Shown here: piece after piece, positions 1 to 9,161 of the stretch
How the letters are laid out: every line of letters starts with the position of its first letter
Position numbering within the stretch: the first letter of the stretch is position 1
From: CAIWHR01 sp039931775
Lineage (GTDB): Bacteria > Pseudomonadota > Gammaproteobacteria > Burkholderiales > Casimicrobiaceae
Direction of reading: 5' to 3'
Assembly: GCA_039931775.1 (NCBI GenBank)
Contig: JBDTRG010000183.1
Span: 1 to 64,000 of the forward strand
Length of the DNA stretch: 64,000 nucleotides
The notes under the pieces: model-generated
Told to the model about the DNA's origin: nothing
Seen by the model: the letters and a program-made list of their open reading frames with translations, nothing else
Database searches by the model: none
Made by a program: the position numbers and the translations under genes

Positions 1-243
1 GAGCCGGCACCACCGCCAGACCAGCCGACGCCATTGGCGGCCATGCGGCATCGCCTGCAAACCCGTCGCGGGCGCAAGCTGTATGCGTTGCGCAAGTGCA
101 CAGTCGAGCCAGTGTTTGGGTTGATCAAGCTCGTCATGAAATTCCGGCAATTCCTGTTGCGCGGACTGGCGAGCGCAAGCGGCGAATGGAGTTTGGTATG
201 TCTGGCGTGGAACATGAAGCGAATGAATGCCCCCGGCGCGTGA
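1..243 (+). pseudogene. Transposase C-terminal fragment (IS1182-like DDE), cut by window edge
   Basis: The frame is open from base 1 and ends in TGA at 241-243, so only about the last 80 residues of a transposase are visible. The stretch TVEPVFGLIK followed by FRQFLLRGL and EWSLVCLAWN is typical of the C-terminus of IS1182-type transposases, where it closes the catalytic domain. The ATG at 34 is internal. Whether the element is intact upstream cannot be seen. No inverted repeat was recognised in the 100 bases after the stop. The fragment fits the accessory character of the first 1.7 kb, next to a toxin-antitoxin pair and a tRNA fragment. Confidence 0.75.
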
Positions 244-964
244 AGCGCGGGCAATTTCGCTCGTCGAAACCAGACCGGACAGCATTACAACGATCTCCTC
301 CATCCTTCGTAACGCACTTTCTTCCGTTTCATCCCAACACAGCTGCAAGATGAGTCGTCGCCGGCGAATCAACCAAAAACCGCGGACGTCAAGTCCGACG
401 TGCTGTTAGAAGGACTCAATGCGAGGTCTAACGAGAAGTGTGGGGGCTCGCGTCGGATCGAAATGGAGCGCGTTCGCCTGAAAGGTCAGAAGAGATCCAC
501 CAAAAGGCCGATTGGATTAAACGCTTTGTCGTCTTCCATAGCAAGGGTCGTCCATCGTGCCCGGGCACCCGGCGCCCTGAACTGGGTGACTGCTTACGGG
601 CAAATTGAGTCGACGTGCTTAGCGTCGGGTTGTGGCCGAAACCGCCAGTTGATGAGCCGCAAGGCTACGACCGCAATTCCCAGCATTGTGGCCATTGGCG
701 GCGTCATCGCGGCCGGCACCAAGGGATCGGCTGTCGCCGTCCAGGGTTCAACCACACGATGGCGTGCGGGAGGAGCGCCGGAATTTGGCTCGAGTGCTAG
801 ACTCTTTCATACGCAAAAGCGCCAGTATCGGGGTGTCGTCGTGCCGGAGGTCGCATTGGAATCCGTCCCTCGATGTGTAGCGCGTCGACGCGACCGTGAC
901 ATTGCGTTGTCTTGCGAGGCCGCGCCAGTAGGATGGGCGGACGCGGGAAATCGGAGGTCGGATA
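244..964. other. 720-bp stretch with no convincing gene
   Basis: Several short frames are open here, the longest starting near 400 on the plus strand, but none shows a domain, a signal peptide, a good ribosome site or recognisable family composition. It probably holds decayed mobile-element DNA plus the promoter of the toxin-antitoxin pair, whose Shine-Dalgarno GGAGG is at 953-957. Confidence 0.5.
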
Positions 965-1195
965 ATGGCTGAATCGCTGATGGAGCTTGAACAACAGGCG
1001 CGCGCGCTCCCGCCACACGACCGTGCGCGACTCGCGGAAGTGTTGCTCGAATCATTGCAGGGGCCGCCTCTGTCGGACGTGGAAGCCGCCTGGAATCGAG
1101 AGATCGAAGAGCGTATCGCCGCTTATGATCGTGGCGACCTTCAGGCTTTTTCGGCCGAGAACGTCTTCGCTGAGGCCAGGCGCAATACGCGGTGA
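965..1195 (+). CDS. Addiction-module antitoxin, PF09720-like
   Basis: A 76-aa acidic protein with the helical pattern seen in the Unstab_antitox family (TIGR02574): an N-terminal helix, then LLESL, then the WNREIEERI helix and a C-terminal AFSAENVFAEAR-like segment that would wrap the toxin. GGAGG sits about 8 bases before the ATG. The stop codon overlaps the GTG start of the next gene (GTGA), the usual translational coupling of such pairs. It would neutralise the downstream ParE/RelE-like toxin and probably help repress the operon. Assignment rests on length, composition and pairing rather than on a signature motif. Confidence 0.8.
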   Translation: MAESLMELEQQARALPPHDRARLAEVLLESLQGPPLSDVEAAWNREIEERIAAYDRGDLQAFSAENVFAEARRNTR

Positions 1196-1494
1196 AACGG
1201 GCGCGTTTTGTCGCGCCGGCGCGCGAAGAGTTTCTTGCCGACGTCGCCTACTACGATCAAGTTCAGCCTGGCCAAGGGGTGCGTTTCGCTGCCGCGGTCG
1301 AGGAAGCGGCCGCGCGTGCTTTGGCTTTTCCGCTCTCAGGTTCGACGGCAACGCCAACTATTCGCCGCGTTATCATCAAGAACTTCCCATTTTCCATCGT
1401 TTATCGGCCAGAGGCGGATGGCATTGTGGTCTTCGCGGTTGCGCATCATTCACGGCTGCCCGGGTACTGGCGCAATCGAGTGTCTGCGCGTTGA
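1192..1494 (+). CDS. ParE/RelE-family toxin
   Basis: A 100-aa basic protein starting at GTG, coupled by 4 bases to the antitoxin. The N-terminus (FVAPAREEFLADVAYYDQ) matches the conserved helical hairpin of ParE-type toxins. The middle has RRVIIKNFPFSIVYRP, the central strands of the fold, and the end has VVFAVAHHSRLPGYW, matching the usual VxAVAHxxRxPxYW signature. Whether it acts on gyrase or on mRNA cannot be told from sequence. The pair could stabilise an integrated element, since it lies on the island side of the tRNA fragment at 1626-1670. Confidence 0.85.
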   Translation: MKRARFVAPAREEFLADVAYYDQVQPGQGVRFAAAVEEAAARALAFPLSGSTATPTIRRVIIKNFPFSIVYRPEADGIVVFAVAHHSRLPGYWRNRVSAR

Positions 1495-1625
1495 TGCCAG
1501 CGTAGCCATTTCGTAACTCTTCGTGCCTTCGTGCAGTTCGCTCCAGGTTGTGCAGGGCTGCTCTTGAAACTTGGCGTGTGCTGCAAGAGCCTGATTTGAA
1601 ATGTGATCCCTATTGGGTCCTGATT

Positions 1626-1670
1626 CTCTTAATCCGTTGGTCGTAGGTTCGATCCCTACACGGCCTACCA
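1626..1670 (+). tRNA. 3' fragment of tRNA-Lys(CUU), probable attachment site
   Basis: From the anticodon loop CTCTTAA (1626-1632) to CCA (1668-1670) the sequence is a normal 3' half: the 3' anticodon strand TCCGT, a 5-base variable loop, a T arm GTAGG/CCTAC around TTCGATC, the acceptor strand ACGGCCT, then A and CCA. The bases just upstream (TGATT) do not pair with TCCGT, and no D arm or 5' acceptor strand is found in the preceding 150 bases. It is therefore not a complete tRNA. Integrases that use tRNA genes commonly duplicate exactly this anticodon-to-3'-end segment, so I read it as an att site. Confidence 0.8.
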
Positions 1671-1671
1671 A

Positions 1672-1710
1672 CAAGTAAGGGGCTAGCTTAACGGCTAGCC
1701 CTTTTACTTG
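1672..1710 (+). terminator. Rho-independent terminator after the tRNA fragment
   Basis: Stem GGGCTAGC (1680-1687) pairs with GCTAGCCC (1694-1701) around a 6-base loop and is followed by TTTT. An outer stem CAAGTAA/TTACTTG extends the pairing. It is probably the native terminator of the host tRNA gene. Confidence 0.85.
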
Positions 1711-2232
1711 CAGCCTTGTGCCCTATTTGCGCCGTCGCTTTCTGCCGCGACGATTTGCCGCTTTGCACGTGCCAACTCGCACCCAGTTCAGTGCGCCAAT
1801 CACGCCGCCCACCATCGTCCCGGCCCGCGGCCCGCCGCTTCGGGCACCTCAGGACGATGCCGTGAGCGTCGCCGCAGCGAGGGACACCTTGCCCGCCCGC
1901 GAACACCCTCGCAACACCCGCCCCGGACTTCGTCTTCGATCAGCGCCTCGCCTGGTAACCGGGCAGCCGAGCGCGCCGCCATGGCCGGCCGCGGGGGCGC
2001 GACTCGCGCCGGCTGCTGCCAACTCACCGAAGTCTGCGCGCCAGCGCCCCATTGCCTGCGCGATCGACCCGGTAATCTGCTCGGCACCGCGGGGACGGTG
2101 GGTCTTTGGCGCTCGATCCCCGCTTGGCCGACATCACCAAACCCGAAATACCCGGCTTCGTGTGGTTGAATTTCCTATCCTTGGGCTGATCGGATTCGCA
2201 GGCCGTTCAAGGCGGCTCCCGCCCAAACTGGT
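1711..2232. other. 520-bp stretch with no convincing gene
   Basis: Overlapping frames are open on both strands because of high GC, but none shows a recognisable motif, plausible start context or family resemblance. It separates the tRNA fragment from the 3' end of the NRPS gene and may contain decayed coding DNA. Confidence 0.45.
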
Positions 2233-5200
2233 CTAGACCGGCCGGCGCGATCCCGCACGGCGGCGGACCAACGGCGCATTCGATTGCGGCGGTTGCGCAC
2301 CGCCCCGCGACCGCTGATCAATGATCGATGCCAATCGATGGATGGTTGGCTCTTCAAAAAGCGTTCGCAGCGGCACTTCAACGTGGAGGCATTCACGAAT
2401 GCGCGAAATCACCTGAGTCGCCAGCAGAGAATGACCGCCCAGTTCGAAGAAACCGTCATGGACGCCGACCTGTTTCAACCCAAGCAGCTCGCACCAGATT
2501 TCTGCCAGCGCCGTTTCCGTTGGCGCGCGCGGCGCGACGAAGCGAGTTTCCGTTCGCGACTGCTCCGGATCGGGAGCTGGCAGATTCTTTCGGTCCACCT
2601 TCCGGTTTGGCGTTAGCGGCAACCCGTCCAGCACTACAAAGGCGGACGGAATCATGTAGGAAGGCAGGTGCTTTTCCGCGAGTGATCGGATCTGGGAAAT
2701 CAGGGCTCTATCAAGCTTCATCCGCAGGGGATCGTTGGCGTGGGATTGCATCGGCTTCGGTGAAACTCGTCCCCTTTGAAACCGGGCGGGCACGCGGCGT
2801 TGCGAGTCCGCAACGCGCGTTGTTCTTCGTCGCATCAATACGTCAAACCGGCCGGCGTCGCCGTTTCCGGACCAGGTGATGTCAACCGAGAACGGCGTCT
2901 CTTCCGCCAGGGACCAGAAGTCTTCGGGATGAATGGCCTCCGCACGCTTCTCATCCAAGGCAATGCGAAGATCGGACACGCTGCCGCCTTTCGTCTCTGC
3001 CCCGAAATCGGCCACGGCGCCGACCTCCGGCCACACGCGCGCATTTGGCACCGCGGTGATTCCAAGCGAGTCCACCGCGTCCTCCATCAGGCGTCGTCGA
3101 ACATCTGCCACAGTGAGTTGGTCTGTCTCCCAGTCGAGCCAAGTAACGCTTTCTTCGCTCTCGTCCTCGGACCCGATATGAAGAATCACGTCGTACCGGA
3201 AGCGCGTCAGTTCATTTTGGGCGCGTCCGCGTTTGAGAAGCACTTCGGCCGACGCGATGCCCTGCAGGGCATCCCCAAGCGCTGCAAAGAACGCGGGGTC
3301 GATGAGGAGCTCCTCTTCGTGGACCACGTGGTTTCTGAGACGCCGCCGGAACTCATATTCGGACATCTCTTCCGACGTCTTGTGGAGCTCGACCGAGAGC
3401 CGAAACGCCTCGAGCAGACGGAGGCTTCGGACGTCGCCGATGAAGATGACGCCGCCGGGCTCCATCAATTTCAATGCCTCGCGCAGGACCCTGAGGAAAA
3501 AGTCTAAATTGGGAAAATACTGGACGACTCCGTTCAAGACGATCGTGTCGAACCTGCCTTGCTGCACGCGGCCCAGCGCGTCGGCGGAAACGTTTACGAG
3601 CGAGACTTGTCTTGCCTTTTCGCCGAGCAGATGCAGATGCCGCTGGATGTAGCTCAATGCGGTCGGGGAGAAGTCAGTGCCACAGTAGGCAGAGCAGTGG
3701 GGAGCGACACGAAACAGAATCCGCCCGAGTCCGCAGCCGATCTCAAGCACGCGATTCGGCTTCAACGAGAGAATTCGCGCGGCAGCCTGTTCGACCCAGT
3801 CCCGAGCCTCCGCCGCGGGAACGGGCTCGCCCGTGTAGCTGCTGTTGACGCCCGCCGTGTTGCAGGTCGGGTCTGACGCTTCCCCGGTAAGGCTGAATGC
3901 CTCCTCCCACACGTGCCGCCATTGCGAGACCTGTTCGTCCTGCCAATCGGCCCACGAAATTCCTTCTTGGAGGACGTCGTCCCCCCGCCGCGGCACGACA
4001 TAGGCGACAAGGCGAGTGTCGCCGTTGGGGTGCTCGCGAGCAACGACAAGGCTCTTCTCGACAACGGGATGTTTCTCCAGCATCGCCTCGATTTCTTCCG
4101 GTTCGATGCGAAAGCCGCGGATCTTGACCTGGTGATCGGTACGGCCAAGGCACTGGACCCGGCCATCGGGACAGTAGCGAGCGAGATCGCCCGTGCGGTA
4201 GAGTCGGGCGTTGGCGTCCTGCGAGAAGGGGTTGGCGACAAAGTGCTCCGCCGTCACCTCCGGCCGCTTTCGATATCCCCGGGCCAAGCCGTCTCCCCCG
4301 ATGAAGAGTTCGCCCACGACCCCGACGGGGACGGGGGTCAGCCCCCGATCGAGGATGTAGATCTGGGCGTTCGCGATGGGCCGGCCGATTACGATCGACT
4401 CGGTTCCGGGCTCGATTTCGGCCAGCGTGGAATAGATAGTGGTTTCGGTAGGTCCATACCCATTCCAGAGGCGCCCGCATTTCTTACGAAGGCCGTTCGC
4501 AAGGTCGCGCGGCAGCGCTTCGCCTCCCGAGAGCAGCTTCAAGTGCGTTCCGCCCTCCCAGGCGGCGTCCAACAGCATCCGGAACGTCGCCGGCGTCGCT
4601 TGTACCACGGTCGCATCGGTCGAGGAAATGGTGCGGCCCAGCGCTCGGGCATCCATCGCAACGTCGCGCTTCACAACGATGGTTCTGGCGCCGATCATCA
4701 GCGGGAGAAAGATTTCCAGAACGGAGATGTCGAACGAGAGCGTTGTGATCGCGAGCATCCGGTCGCATTCGCTCAACTCGAGCAGGTCGCGGACGTGCAG
4801 AAGGACGTTCACCACGCTGCGGTGCTCGACTTCCACGCCCTTCGGCAATCCGGTTGAACCGGAGGTGTAGATCAAGTACGCGAGATTCTGCGCCGTTACA
4901 TCGCACGCAACGGGTTGATCGCTGTCCCGTCGAGTCGGACCCCAATCGAAGTCCGGACACACGACCCGCACCGGATGATGTGAAAAAAGGCCCTTCGTTT
5001 CCTCGTCCGCAAGGACGATCTTCGCCTCGCAATCCTGCAGCATGAACGACAGCCGCTCCTTCGGATACGATGGATCGAGTGGTACATAGGCACCGCCCGC
5101 CTTCAGGATCGCCAGGACGCCGACGATCACTTCCTCCGATCGCTCGACGCAGATCGCGACGGCTGATTCCGTGACAACGCCGTTCGCCCTGAGATGGCGA

Positions 5201-6591
5201 GCGAGTCGATCGGCTCGGCGGTTCAACTCGCGATACGTGAGCTGCCGATCCTCGCACATGACCGCGATTGCGTCCGGGGTTCGCGCCGCCTGCGCTTCAA
5301 CCAGCTGATGAATGCACCGTTCCCTGGGATATTCGGATTGGGTTCGATTCCACCGGATCAGATACCGGTCCCGTTCGTCATGCGTGAGAAGTGCCAGCGT
5401 GGAAACGCGGCTGTCCGGACATGCAGCGATGGCTTCCAGCAGCGTCTGAAAGCTTCCGAGCAGGCGGTCGATGGTGTCCACGTCGTACAAGTCGGCGTTG
5501 TAACGCGCTGCACAGAGAAAGCCATCAGGCTGCTCCTCCATCTCCAACGCCAGATCCACCTGCACGATGCGGTCGTTGCAATCGAAGAGTTCCAGCGCCA
5601 GGCCATCCGCGTGCCCGGCGAATTGCCGGCCACGCCGCAACTGGAACATCACCTGCGAAAATGGAGAGCGAAAGAAGTCTCGTCGCGAGTGAAGCTTCTC
5701 GACCAGCTTCTCGAAGGGCAGCTCCTGATGACCCAGAGCGCCCGTGACCACGTCTCGTGTTCGCCGGGCCAGCTCGCGAAAGGTCGGATCATCCGACAAG
5801 TCGGTGCGAAGGACGAGAGTGTTGATGAAGCAGCCGATCAGGGTCTCCGTTTCCAAACGAACGCGTCCCGACGCCGGCGCCAACACGACGATGTCGTCCT
5901 GGCCAGTGTACCGATACAGCAGTGTCGTGAAGGCCGCGAGCAGCATTCTGAACAGCGTCACCTCCTCGCGCCGCCTGAGATCCTTCAGGGATTGGGCCAG
6001 CGACTTCGGGAACAGACGGTATCGCTTCGCGCCATGAGGACGCCTCGTGGATGAAGGCAATCGGTCCGCAGGCAGTTCCGTGGGTGGAGGCGCCCCTTCA
6101 AGCGTGCGTCGCCAGTAGGCCAGTTGCGAGGCGAACAGTTCACCTTGCACCCGCCGCCGTTGCCAGCTGGAAAAGTCTGCGTATTGGATGGGCAATTCCG
6201 GCAGCGAGGAAGGCATTCCCTTCGAGAAATCCTCGTACAAAGTCATCATTTCGCGCCAAAGGATTTCCTGCGAAGCTCCGTCGAAGACCATGTGATGCGT
6301 TGCCAGAAGCAGAACGTGATCGTCCTCCGACAGCTGGAGCAGCACGGGCCTCACCAGCGGTCCCGCGGCAAGATCGAAGGGGCGGCAGCTCTCCTCCACC
6401 GCGAAACGACGGGCGGCGGCGTCCCGTTCCTCCGCCGTCCGCCCGCCGAGCTTGATCACGGGCAGGTCAAGCTCCTTGCACGGGACGATGACTTGGGAGG
6501 GAAACCCGCCGGCGGACGGGAAAACAGCTCGCAGAACCTCATGGCGACGCATGATTTCATTCAAGCTTCGCCGGAGAACCGATACGTCCAT
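2233..6591 (-). CDS. NRPS module C-A-nMT-T, 5'-truncated
   Basis: Non-ribosomal peptide synthetase module, 1452 aa from the first available ATG. Domains in order: condensation (about 1-400, HHMVFDG at 99-105), adenylation (about 415-860 and again about 1290-1340; A3 YTSGSTGLPKG near 576), a SAM-dependent N-methyltransferase inserted between A8 and A9 (LEIGCGLGRIL near 945), A10 with NRKVDRK, and a carrier domain with GGHSLL near 1384. There is no thioesterase. Residues aligned to the GrsA pocket read D-I-L-Q-L-G-G-I-Y with the A10 Lys, close to glycine-type codes as I remember them, so N-methylglycine is a plausible product unit. The start is doubtful: the C1 motif is encoded upstream of this ATG with no ATG, GTG or TTG available before an in-frame TAG. 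No MbtH, exporter or partner module is near. Confidence 0.9.
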   Translation of the reverse strand: MDVSVLRRSLNEIMRRHEVLRAVFPSAGGFPSQVIVPCKELDLPVIKLGGRTAEERDAAARRFAVEESCRPFDLAAGPLVRPVLLQLSEDDHVLLLATHHMVFDGASQEILWREMMTLYEDFSKGMPSSLPELPIQYADFSSWQRRRVQGELFASQLAYWRRTLEGAPPPTELPADRLPSSTRRPHGAKRYRLFPKSLAQSLKDLRRREEVTLFRMLLAAFTTLLYRYTGQDDIVVLAPASGRVRLETETLIGCFINTLVLRTDLSDDPTFRELARRTRDVVTGALGHQELPFEKLVEKLHSRRDFFRSPFSQVMFQLRRGRQFAGHADGLALELFDCNDRIVQVDLALEMEEQPDGFLCAARYNADLYDVDTIDRLLGSFQTLLEAIAACPDSRVSTLALLTHDERDRYLIRWNRTQSEYPRERCIHQLVEAQAARTPDAIAVMCEDRQLTYRELNRRADRLARHLRANGVVTESAVAICVERSEEVIVGVLAILKAGGAYVPLDPSYPKERLSFMLQDCEAKIVLADEETKGLFSHHPVRVVCPDFDWGPTRRDSDQPVACDVTAQNLAYLIYTSGSTGLPKGVEVEHRSVVNVLLHVRDLLELSECDRMLAITTLSFDISVLEIFLPLMIGARTIVVKRDVAMDARALGRTISSTDATVVQATPATFRMLLDAAWEGGTHLKLLSGGEALPRDLANGLRKKCGRLWNGYGPTETTIYSTLAEIEPGTESIVIGRPIANAQIYILDRGLTPVPVGVVGELFIGGDGLARGYRKRPEVTAEHFVANPFSQDANARLYRTGDLARYCPDGRVQCLGRTDHQVKIRGFRIEPEEIEAMLEKHPVVEKSLVVAREHPNGDTRLVAYVVPRRGDDVLQEGISWADWQDEQVSQWRHVWEEAFSLTGEASDPTCNTAGVNSSYTGEPVPAAEARDWVEQAAARILSLKPNRVLEIGCGLGRILFRVAPHCSAYCGTDFSPTALSYIQRHLHLLGEKARQVSLVNVSADALGRVQQGRFDTIVLNGVVQYFPNLDFFLRVLREALKLMEPGGVIFIGDVRSLRLLEAFRLSVELHKTSEEMSEYEFRRRLRNHVVHEEELLIDPAFFAALGDALQGIASAEVLLKRGRAQNELTRFRYDVILHIGSEDESEESVTWLDWETDQLTVADVRRRLMEDAVDSLGITAVPNARVWPEVGAVADFGAETKGGSVSDLRIALDEKRAEAIHPEDFWSLAEETPFSVDITWSGNGDAGRFDVLMRRRTTRVADSQRRVPARFQRGRVSPKPMQSHANDPLRMKLDRALISQIRSLAEKHLPSYMIPSAFVVLDGLPLTPNRKVDRKNLPAPDPEQSRTETRFVAPRAPTETALAEIWCELLGLKQVGVHDGFFELGGHSLLATQVISRIRECLHVEVPLRTLFEEPTIHRLASIIDQRSRGGAQPPQSNAPLVRRRAGSRRPV

Positions 6592-6954
6592 TCGTCCCCT
6601 CAGACGGGCGGCAGCGGGGCGGTTGTAGCTCGGGCTCCCGGGATCGAGCTGATGGAGAAACCAGATCCGCTCCTGCGCAAAGGAGGTCTCAGCCGTCTCG
6701 CGACGCGGTCCCCTTGGGATGCTCTGTTCTTGCGGCGCGACGATTTCCTATCCCTCCTGGAACGCGCGATCCGAATCCGCGCCCGGCGCAAAGTGGTTAT
6801 CGTTCCGTCCCACGTATTGCAACGGCAGCACCTGCTCGAGGGTCGTCGCGAAGGAGAGGATTTCCAACGCCGTTTCCGCGAGTATCTCCGGCCTGTCCGG
6901 AGCGGTCAATCGCGGGTTGTGTGCCGACGGAGTGCGAATCCAAACCACGAACAT
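6592..6954 (-). pseudogene. Decayed upstream part of the NRPS gene
   Basis: In the same frame as the NRPS, 6592-6747 encodes the missing start of the condensation domain: FAQERIWFLHQLDPGSPSYN is a clear C1 motif preceded by an IPRGPRRE-type linker. An in-frame TAG lies at 6748-6750. Beyond it, up to 6954, the frame reads VGRNDNHFAPGADS, resembling the carrier-domain core VGxxDNFFxLGGDS, but with the core glycine altered and the spacing to C1 shortened. This suggests the gene once continued into an upstream module and was later broken. Confidence 0.65.
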
Positions 6955-7498
6955 GACGCCTCGCTGGCTGGAGGCAACAGGCGACTAACCCGCCGTCGTT
7001 TCTTGACCTTGGCGAAGGTCTCAGTTCGGACTCCGGAGCTTCGTCGACGCCGAGTGCAGACGTACAACCGACAGATTTGACGCGGACTCGAAACGCGATC
7101 ATCAGCCTGCGCTAGGCGAATCGAAGGGAAATCGAACTGTATGAAAACGAAGCCGACACAATCGAAGCCAAAGCTGATTCGACCGACGATTGAAGAGGAC
7201 GCGCGCATTAGTGCGGCCGCCTGCGCGGACCGGATGCGCAGCCTATCGAGGGCACCGCGCGCTTGCGGCGATTGCGCGGACGACCACGCGCCGAAAGGCC
7301 GCGGACGATGGTTTCATTGCGCCTCGAACCGGACGTCAACGCCGCCGACAAAGCGCGCAGGCAACCAGGGCCGGCGACGACGATGTAACCGCCGGCCCAT
7401 ACGGCGCGCACCTTGCCTTCCGTTACCGCCAAACATCTTCCGCCACGAGGCCCAGGGTCAGTGCTGGTACAGTAGCGAATCGATACGGGAGAATCGAT
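6955..7498. other. 540-bp stretch with no convincing gene
   Basis: It separates the NRPS remnant from the small exported protein at 7499. Open frames on both strands lack motifs. A frame running from 7190 into the downstream gene is only an upstream extension of it, because that gene has its own signal peptide and ribosome site. Confidence 0.4.
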
Positions 7499-7870
7499 AT
7501 GCGCATTGTCCTGGCAGCTTTGTTGATGCTCGCCACCAACGCGGCTTGGGCGGACTGGGTCAAGGTCGCCGAAAGCGATACGGTTGTCCACTACCTGGAC
7601 CCTGCGACCATTCACCAGGACGGTGACCTTCGCCAGGCCCTGGAAATACAGGACTTGAAGGCGCGTGCTCAGCATGGGGAGCTTTCGCTGCGCACACTGT
7701 TCGAGTTCGACTGCAATGGGGGGCGGGTCAGGGTGCTTTCCGCCAGCGCTTATTCCGGGCCGATGGCGATGGGGAAAATCATGTCAGTGGAAATCATTCC
7801 CGACAACTGGGATCCCATTCCTCCCGGAACGTTGGCGGAAGGCTATCTCAGGGTCGTTTGCGCCAGATAG
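7499..7870 (+). CDS. Small exported protein, surface-adhesin E-like
   Basis: A 123-aa protein. GGGAGA lies 6-7 bases before the ATG at 7499, and residues 1-19 (MRIVLAALLMLATNAAWA) form a clear signal peptide with an AWA cleavage site, so this start is chosen over the longer open frame. The mature part begins WVKVAESDTVVHYLDP and contains a single Cys in FDCNGG, the arrangement seen in the betaproteobacterial family labelled surface-adhesin protein E (PF16747). The precise function of that family is not established. It probably acts in the periplasm or at the surface. It is monocistronic and convergent with the phosphatase gene. Confidence 0.75.
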   Translation: MRIVLAALLMLATNAAWADWVKVAESDTVVHYLDPATIHQDGDLRQALEIQDLKARAQHGELSLRTLFEFDCNGGRVRVLSASAYSGPMAMGKIMSVEIIPDNWDPIPPGTLAEGYLRVVCAR

Positions 7871-7919
7871 GCGGCGCACGGGAGGCATTCCCGCGGCATT
7901 TCAACAGGAGGCTGACGGG

Positions 7920-9161
7920 TCAACGCAATCCCGACCGCGCCGGGCGGCGAACTGCAACAAGCGTGCAATCGTCGGCGAGCGGCATGCCATCGAGAAAGCT
8001 GGCGAGTTCCCGTTGCACGGAACGCAGCAGGTCCTCGACTGATTGGCCGCAGTTCGCAGCACCGACACGGAGCAGGCGTTCCTCCGAGAAAGCGTGCCCG
8101 GCTGCTGATTCGGCCTCGGTGACGCCGTCGGTATAGCAGACGAGTGCCACACCTTGATCCAGCCCGACCTCGTTCGCTGTGTAGCGCTGCTCCGGCATGA
8201 CGCCGATTAGCGCGCCTTTGGGCATCGGCAGCGACGACGCGCGCCCTTCATGAGCCAAAAACGGCGGGCAGTGCCCGCCATTAGCATAGACAAGGCGTCC
8301 GGACACGACATCCAGAAAAGCGCAGAACAGGGTTACGAAGATGTTTGCTGCGTTACGGGCGCACAGCTGCTCGTTGATGCGCCCGAGTAACTGCTCGGGA
8401 TGGCGTGTGCCCATTGCCGCGATCCGAATCAGCCCGATCGAACGCGCCATGAACAATGCTGCGGGAATCCCGTGGCCCGACACATCGCCGACGCAAAAAA
8501 AGAGATGCCGCTCGTCAGCGAAGAATGCGTCGAAGAAATCGCCGCCGACGTCGGATGCGGGATCCATCATTCCAGCGATCTCGATATCAGCGCGCTCGGG
8601 GAAAAGACGACCGCGCGATGGAATCATGCTGGCCTGTAGCTGGCGAGCGGTCTGCAGCTCCCGCTGCATGTGCTCGAGAGCAAGCTGCTTCCGCTGCGCT
8701 TCCAGCATCGCCTCGTTGCCACGGCGCATGCGCTCGGATAGCGAAGCCAACAGATTGCGGGCAACGCCCGGTACGTTGCCAAGGCGGCCCCAAAACAGCT
8801 TGCCCGGCAACAGGAGCAGGCGCGATTCCGTCACAGCGACGACAAACGCCGAGGCTGGCTTGCCGTCGATCGCGGACATTTCCCCGACGCTTTCGCCCGG
8901 TTGAATAGGAATCCCGGCCTCCGAGCGCCGTGCGCCATCCAGGTATGCGGCTAACTCACCGGACAGCAGCACGTAGATGGTGTCGTTCGATTGGCCCGGT
9001 TGCAACAGTGCTGCCCCGACAGGGAGGATGCGGATCTCGCAATCCATGATCGCTTCTACGATGACGGACGGTTCGGCCCCTCGAAAGAGTGCGATCGCGT
9101 CGATACCGGTGCCGCGTGCGTTGCGCAGCTCGAGCAGCCAATCGGGCGTGGCGCGTGTCAT
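7920..9161 (-). CDS. PP2C (SpoIIE/RsbU-type) phosphatase with cNMP-binding domain
   Basis: A 413-aa protein. Residues about 20-150 form a cyclic-nucleotide-binding-like beta roll (LLQPGQSNDTIYVLLSGELA, then PGESVGEMSAIDGKPASA). A helical, coiled-coil-like linker follows to about 190 (MQRELQTARQLQASMIP). Residues 190-410 form a SpoIIE-type PP2C domain with the metal-binding motifs DVGGDFFD, VGDVSGHGIPAA and the closing ADDCTL. It should dephosphorylate the STAS antagonist encoded two genes upstream. ATGA couples it to the RsbW-like gene. A ligand or membrane signal sensed by the N-terminal domain may control it; the ligand is unknown. Confidence 0.9.
   Translation of the reverse strand: MTRATPDWLLELRNARGTGIDAIALFRGAEPSVIVEAIMDCEIRILPVGAALLQPGQSNDTIYVLLSGELAAYLDGARRSEAGIPIQPGESVGEMSAIDGKPASAFVVAVTESRLLLLPGKLFWGRLGNVPGVARNLLASLSERMRRGNEAMLEAQRKQLALEHMQRELQTARQLQASMIPSRGRLFPERADIEIAGMMDPASDVGGDFFDAFFADERHLFFCVGDVSGHGIPAALFMARSIGLIRIAAMGTRHPEQLLGRINEQLCARNAANIFVTLFCAFLDVVSGRLVYANGGHCPPFLAHEGRASSLPMPKGALIGVMPEQRYTANEVGLDQGVALVCYTDGVTEAESAAGHAFSEERLLRVGAANCGQSVEDLLRSVQRELASFLDGMPLADDCTLVAVRRPARSGLR

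Noticed and set aside
1450..1674. Minus-strand frame reading LVGRVGIEPTTNGLR
   Set aside because: It is the well-known false protein produced by translating the antisense of a tRNA 3' half; it confirms the tRNA fragment instead.
1708..2236. Overlapping 150-170-aa plus-strand frames after the tRNA terminator
   Set aside because: No motif, Pro/Ala/Arg-rich composition in every frame, and no ribosome site.
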